From NCBI GenBank assembly GCA_910587505.1, contig CAJULD010000082.1, positions 1 through 6,557 on the forward strand: a stretch of 6,557 bases of DNA, in the 5' to 3' direction. Shown one piece after another: positions 5,479 through 6,557 of this stretch; the first letter of the stretch is position 1, and each line of letters opens with the position of its first letter. The stretch is from an uncultured Oscillospiraceae bacterium (lineage in GTDB: Bacteria > Bacillota > Clostridia > Oscillospirales > Oscillospiraceae). The notes beneath the pieces are model-generated. The model had not been told where the DNA came from, searched no databases, and saw only the letters and a list, made by a program, of their open reading frames with translations. The position numbers and the translations under genes were made by a program.

Positions 5479-5514
5479 GGGAAAACGGCGGTTTGCGGAA
5501 ACCGCCGCTTTCCC
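5479..5514 (-). terminator. Strong hairpin terminator after the 187-residue gene
   Basis: Arms GGGAAAGCGGCGGTTT (5499-5514) and AAACCGCCGTTTTCCC (5479-5494, both written on the minus strand) enclose a 4-base loop. All 16 positions pair on the minus-strand RNA, counting one G-U. It begins 4 bases after the TGA of the upstream gene. The following T-run is weak (TTGTATT), so termination may be incomplete and some read-through into the small membrane gene is possible. Confidence 0.75.
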
Positions 5515-5518
5515 AAAA

Positions 5519-6082
5519 TCAGGAGAGCTGTCTGACCGTGGTGTGCTGACGCCGGTATGTATCGTTATCCTTCTGTCGCAGTTCGCTCTCCACCTGGGCC
5601 AGCTGCTGCTCCAGAGCCTTGATCCTGGCCTCGTCGGTCTCGGTATTGAGCCGCTGCTCCAGCTCTTCTTTCTTCTTTTTCAGCTTTTCAATCTCGCGGT
5701 CTGCCTTATCGGTATTGCACTCCCAGGTTTCGCCCTTATCCTTTGTCCCCTCCGGGCCCTTCGCGCCCTGGTCCGCCGGATCGGGTTCCTCGGGGGCGTC
5801 CGCCTCGGGCTTCTCAGGGGCGCCCTCCGGCTGTTTCGGCACGTCTGCTGCCCGCGACCGATCGTCGAAACAGATCCTGGGCTGGCCGTCCTCGTCCCTG
5901 CCCATCCAATAGCGGCCGGACGGCTCCTGGGGTTCCGACCGGACGTATTCATCCATCACAGGCTTCATCTGACGGCCCTGGGATTCTTCTTCGGACTTTT
6001 GAACCCTGGGCGCACCCGGTATCTTCTCAGCCGTTGCCAAAGGCCGAACTGCACTGGTGCTCACATCAGAAATCGGCATCAT
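5519..6082 (-). CDS. Hypothetical protein with Pro/Glu-rich linker and C-terminal coiled coil
   Basis: The function is not known; I recall similar clostridial hypothetical proteins but can assign no role. It has 187 residues, no signal peptide and no membrane segment. Three parts are visible. A tail-like N-terminus (1-40) leads to a more conserved-looking block at 40-74 (KPVMDEYV, then EPSGRYWMGRDEDGQPR and CFDD). A proline/glutamate/alanine-rich, probably disordered linker follows (about 80-118). The last part is a highly charged helix (about 125-172) starting NTDKADREIEKLKKKKEELE, a likely coiled coil, with the end DNDTYRRQHTTV. ATG 6082 follows AAAGGAGG by 8 bases; a second ATG immediately after is a less well spaced alternative. 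The start lies 14 bases after the stop of the preceding gene, and its Shine-Dalgarno overlaps that stop, so the two form an operon and may act together, perhaps as a structural or scaffold pair. Confidence 0.85.
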   Translation of the reverse strand: MMPISDVSTSAVRPLATAEKIPGAPRVQKSEEESQGRQMKPVMDEYVRSEPQEPSGRYWMGRDEDGQPRICFDDRSRAADVPKQPEGAPEKPEADAPEEPDPADQGAKGPEGTKDKGETWECNTDKADREIEKLKKKKEELEQRLNTETDEARIKALEQQLAQVESELRQKDNDTYRRQHTTVRQLS

Positions 6083-6096
6083 AAGTCATTCCTCCT

Positions 6097-6557
6097 TTAC
6101 GCAGTAAATGAAACGGTCGGTTCCGACTCCACCGGAGTAGGGGAAACCTCGCCGGTCGGCGTATAGATGACCGGCTCGCTGTCAATGGGCTCCGCCGCCT
6201 CGGCGGGCTTGTTGTTCTTCAGCGCCGCCTTCGCCGCCTCGCTGATCTGCACCAGATCGGTTCCCTGGGGACGGCCCGATTCTGTGCCTTCCTCCGCCCG
6301 CTTGCGCTCCTCCCGGCGCTTATCGATGGAGGCCTCCTGCTCCAGCTTCGCCTGTTCACGCTCGGCCTTCATGCCCTTGTCCAGCTTCTCCTGGTATTTG
6401 ACGGCCTTCTCTGTGCATTCGCCGGTGTAGCCCGGTGCCCGCTTCATCTTTTCCGTGTCGCCCTCGGCGCTGGCCTGCCGGTACACGCTCATAGGCGTAC
6501 CTGACAGCTTGATATTGGAGCTGGCGCCCAGAAGTCCTTCCATCATCTGTACGTTCA
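6097..6557 (-). CDS. Hypothetical charged helical protein, start probably just outside the window
   Basis: The function is not recognised. From the first in-window ATG (6546) it has 149 residues, but the frame remains open to the window edge (Asn-Val-Gln before that ATG). The two edge bases read TG on the minus strand, and no ribosome binding site precedes 6546, so the true start may be one base beyond the window, adding four residues. The N-terminal part (GLLGASSNIKLSGTPMSVYR) looks ordered. About 44-87 is a lysine/glutamate/arginine-rich helix, likely coiled coil. A short block DLVQISEAAKAAL (97-109) follows, loosely like the VEISxxAK segment common in clostridial helical proteins. The C-terminus is proline/threonine-rich. 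There is no signal peptide or membrane helix. It is the first in-window gene of an operon with the 187-residue coiled-coil protein. Confidence 0.8.
   Translation of the reverse strand, partial: NVQMMEGLLGASSNIKLSGTPMSVYRQASAEGDTEKMKRAPGYTGECTEKAVKYQEKLDKGMKAEREQAKLEQEASIDKRREERKRAEEGTESGRPQGTDLVQISEAAKAALKNNKPAEAAEPIDSEPVIYTPTGEVSPTPVESEPTVSFTA

Overview
The window looks like chromosomal DNA from a GC-rich, Gram-positive Firmicute, most likely a gut clostridium of the Oscillospiraceae type. This is inferred from strong AGGAGG-type ribosome binding sites, a VanR/VanS-like two-component pair, ABC-2 exporter genes, and a pair of charged proteins of unknown function that I recall from clostridial genomes. 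No database search was possible. Every gene I can support lies on the minus strand, so transcription runs from high to low coordinates. The long plus-strand frames are antisense shadows of these genes.

Region A (6557 to about 5479): two tightly spaced genes for charged, non-membrane proteins of unknown function, about 150 and 187 residues. The first runs to the window edge. The stop codon of the first overlaps the ribosome binding site of the second, and a strong hairpin terminator follows the second gene.

Region B (5460 to 5195): a 42-codon gene with a perfect Shine-Dalgarno sequence, encoding a single-helix membrane peptide. It is followed by an AT-rich stretch carrying an extended -10 promoter (TGATATAAT) for the regulatory operon.

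Region C (5194 to 2207): a signalling operon. An OmpR/VanR-like response regulator overlaps the start of a VanS-like membrane histidine kinase. A CPBP-family (Abi/Rce1-like) membrane protein follows, carrying the glutamate and first histidine motifs but apparently a serine in place of the last catalytic histidine. The last member is a decayed GNAT acetyltransferase (YoaP type) with an in-frame TAG, an eroded acetyl-CoA loop and a large internal deletion.

Region D (2206 to 1979): a 228-base gene-free stretch packed with inverted repeats: a terminator hairpin that contains a possible extended -10 box, a perfect 12-bp inverted repeat, and a 46-base GC-rich hairpin. It forms the leader of the next operon.

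Region E (1978 to 1): an ABC-2 type exporter. A complete ATPase gene abuts, with no gap, a permease gene that is cut by the window edge after five predicted membrane helices.

The most natural reading is a cell-envelope stress or antimicrobial-response locus: sensor kinase and regulator, a membrane CPBP protein, and a nearby exporter. A 14-base motif upstream of both the regulator and the exporter (12 of 14 identical) hints that the regulator might control both. I see no transposase, CRISPR array, tRNA, rRNA or clearly new multi-gene system. The items most worth a second look are the small membrane peptide, the CPBP protein with the altered motif, and the structured exporter leader.
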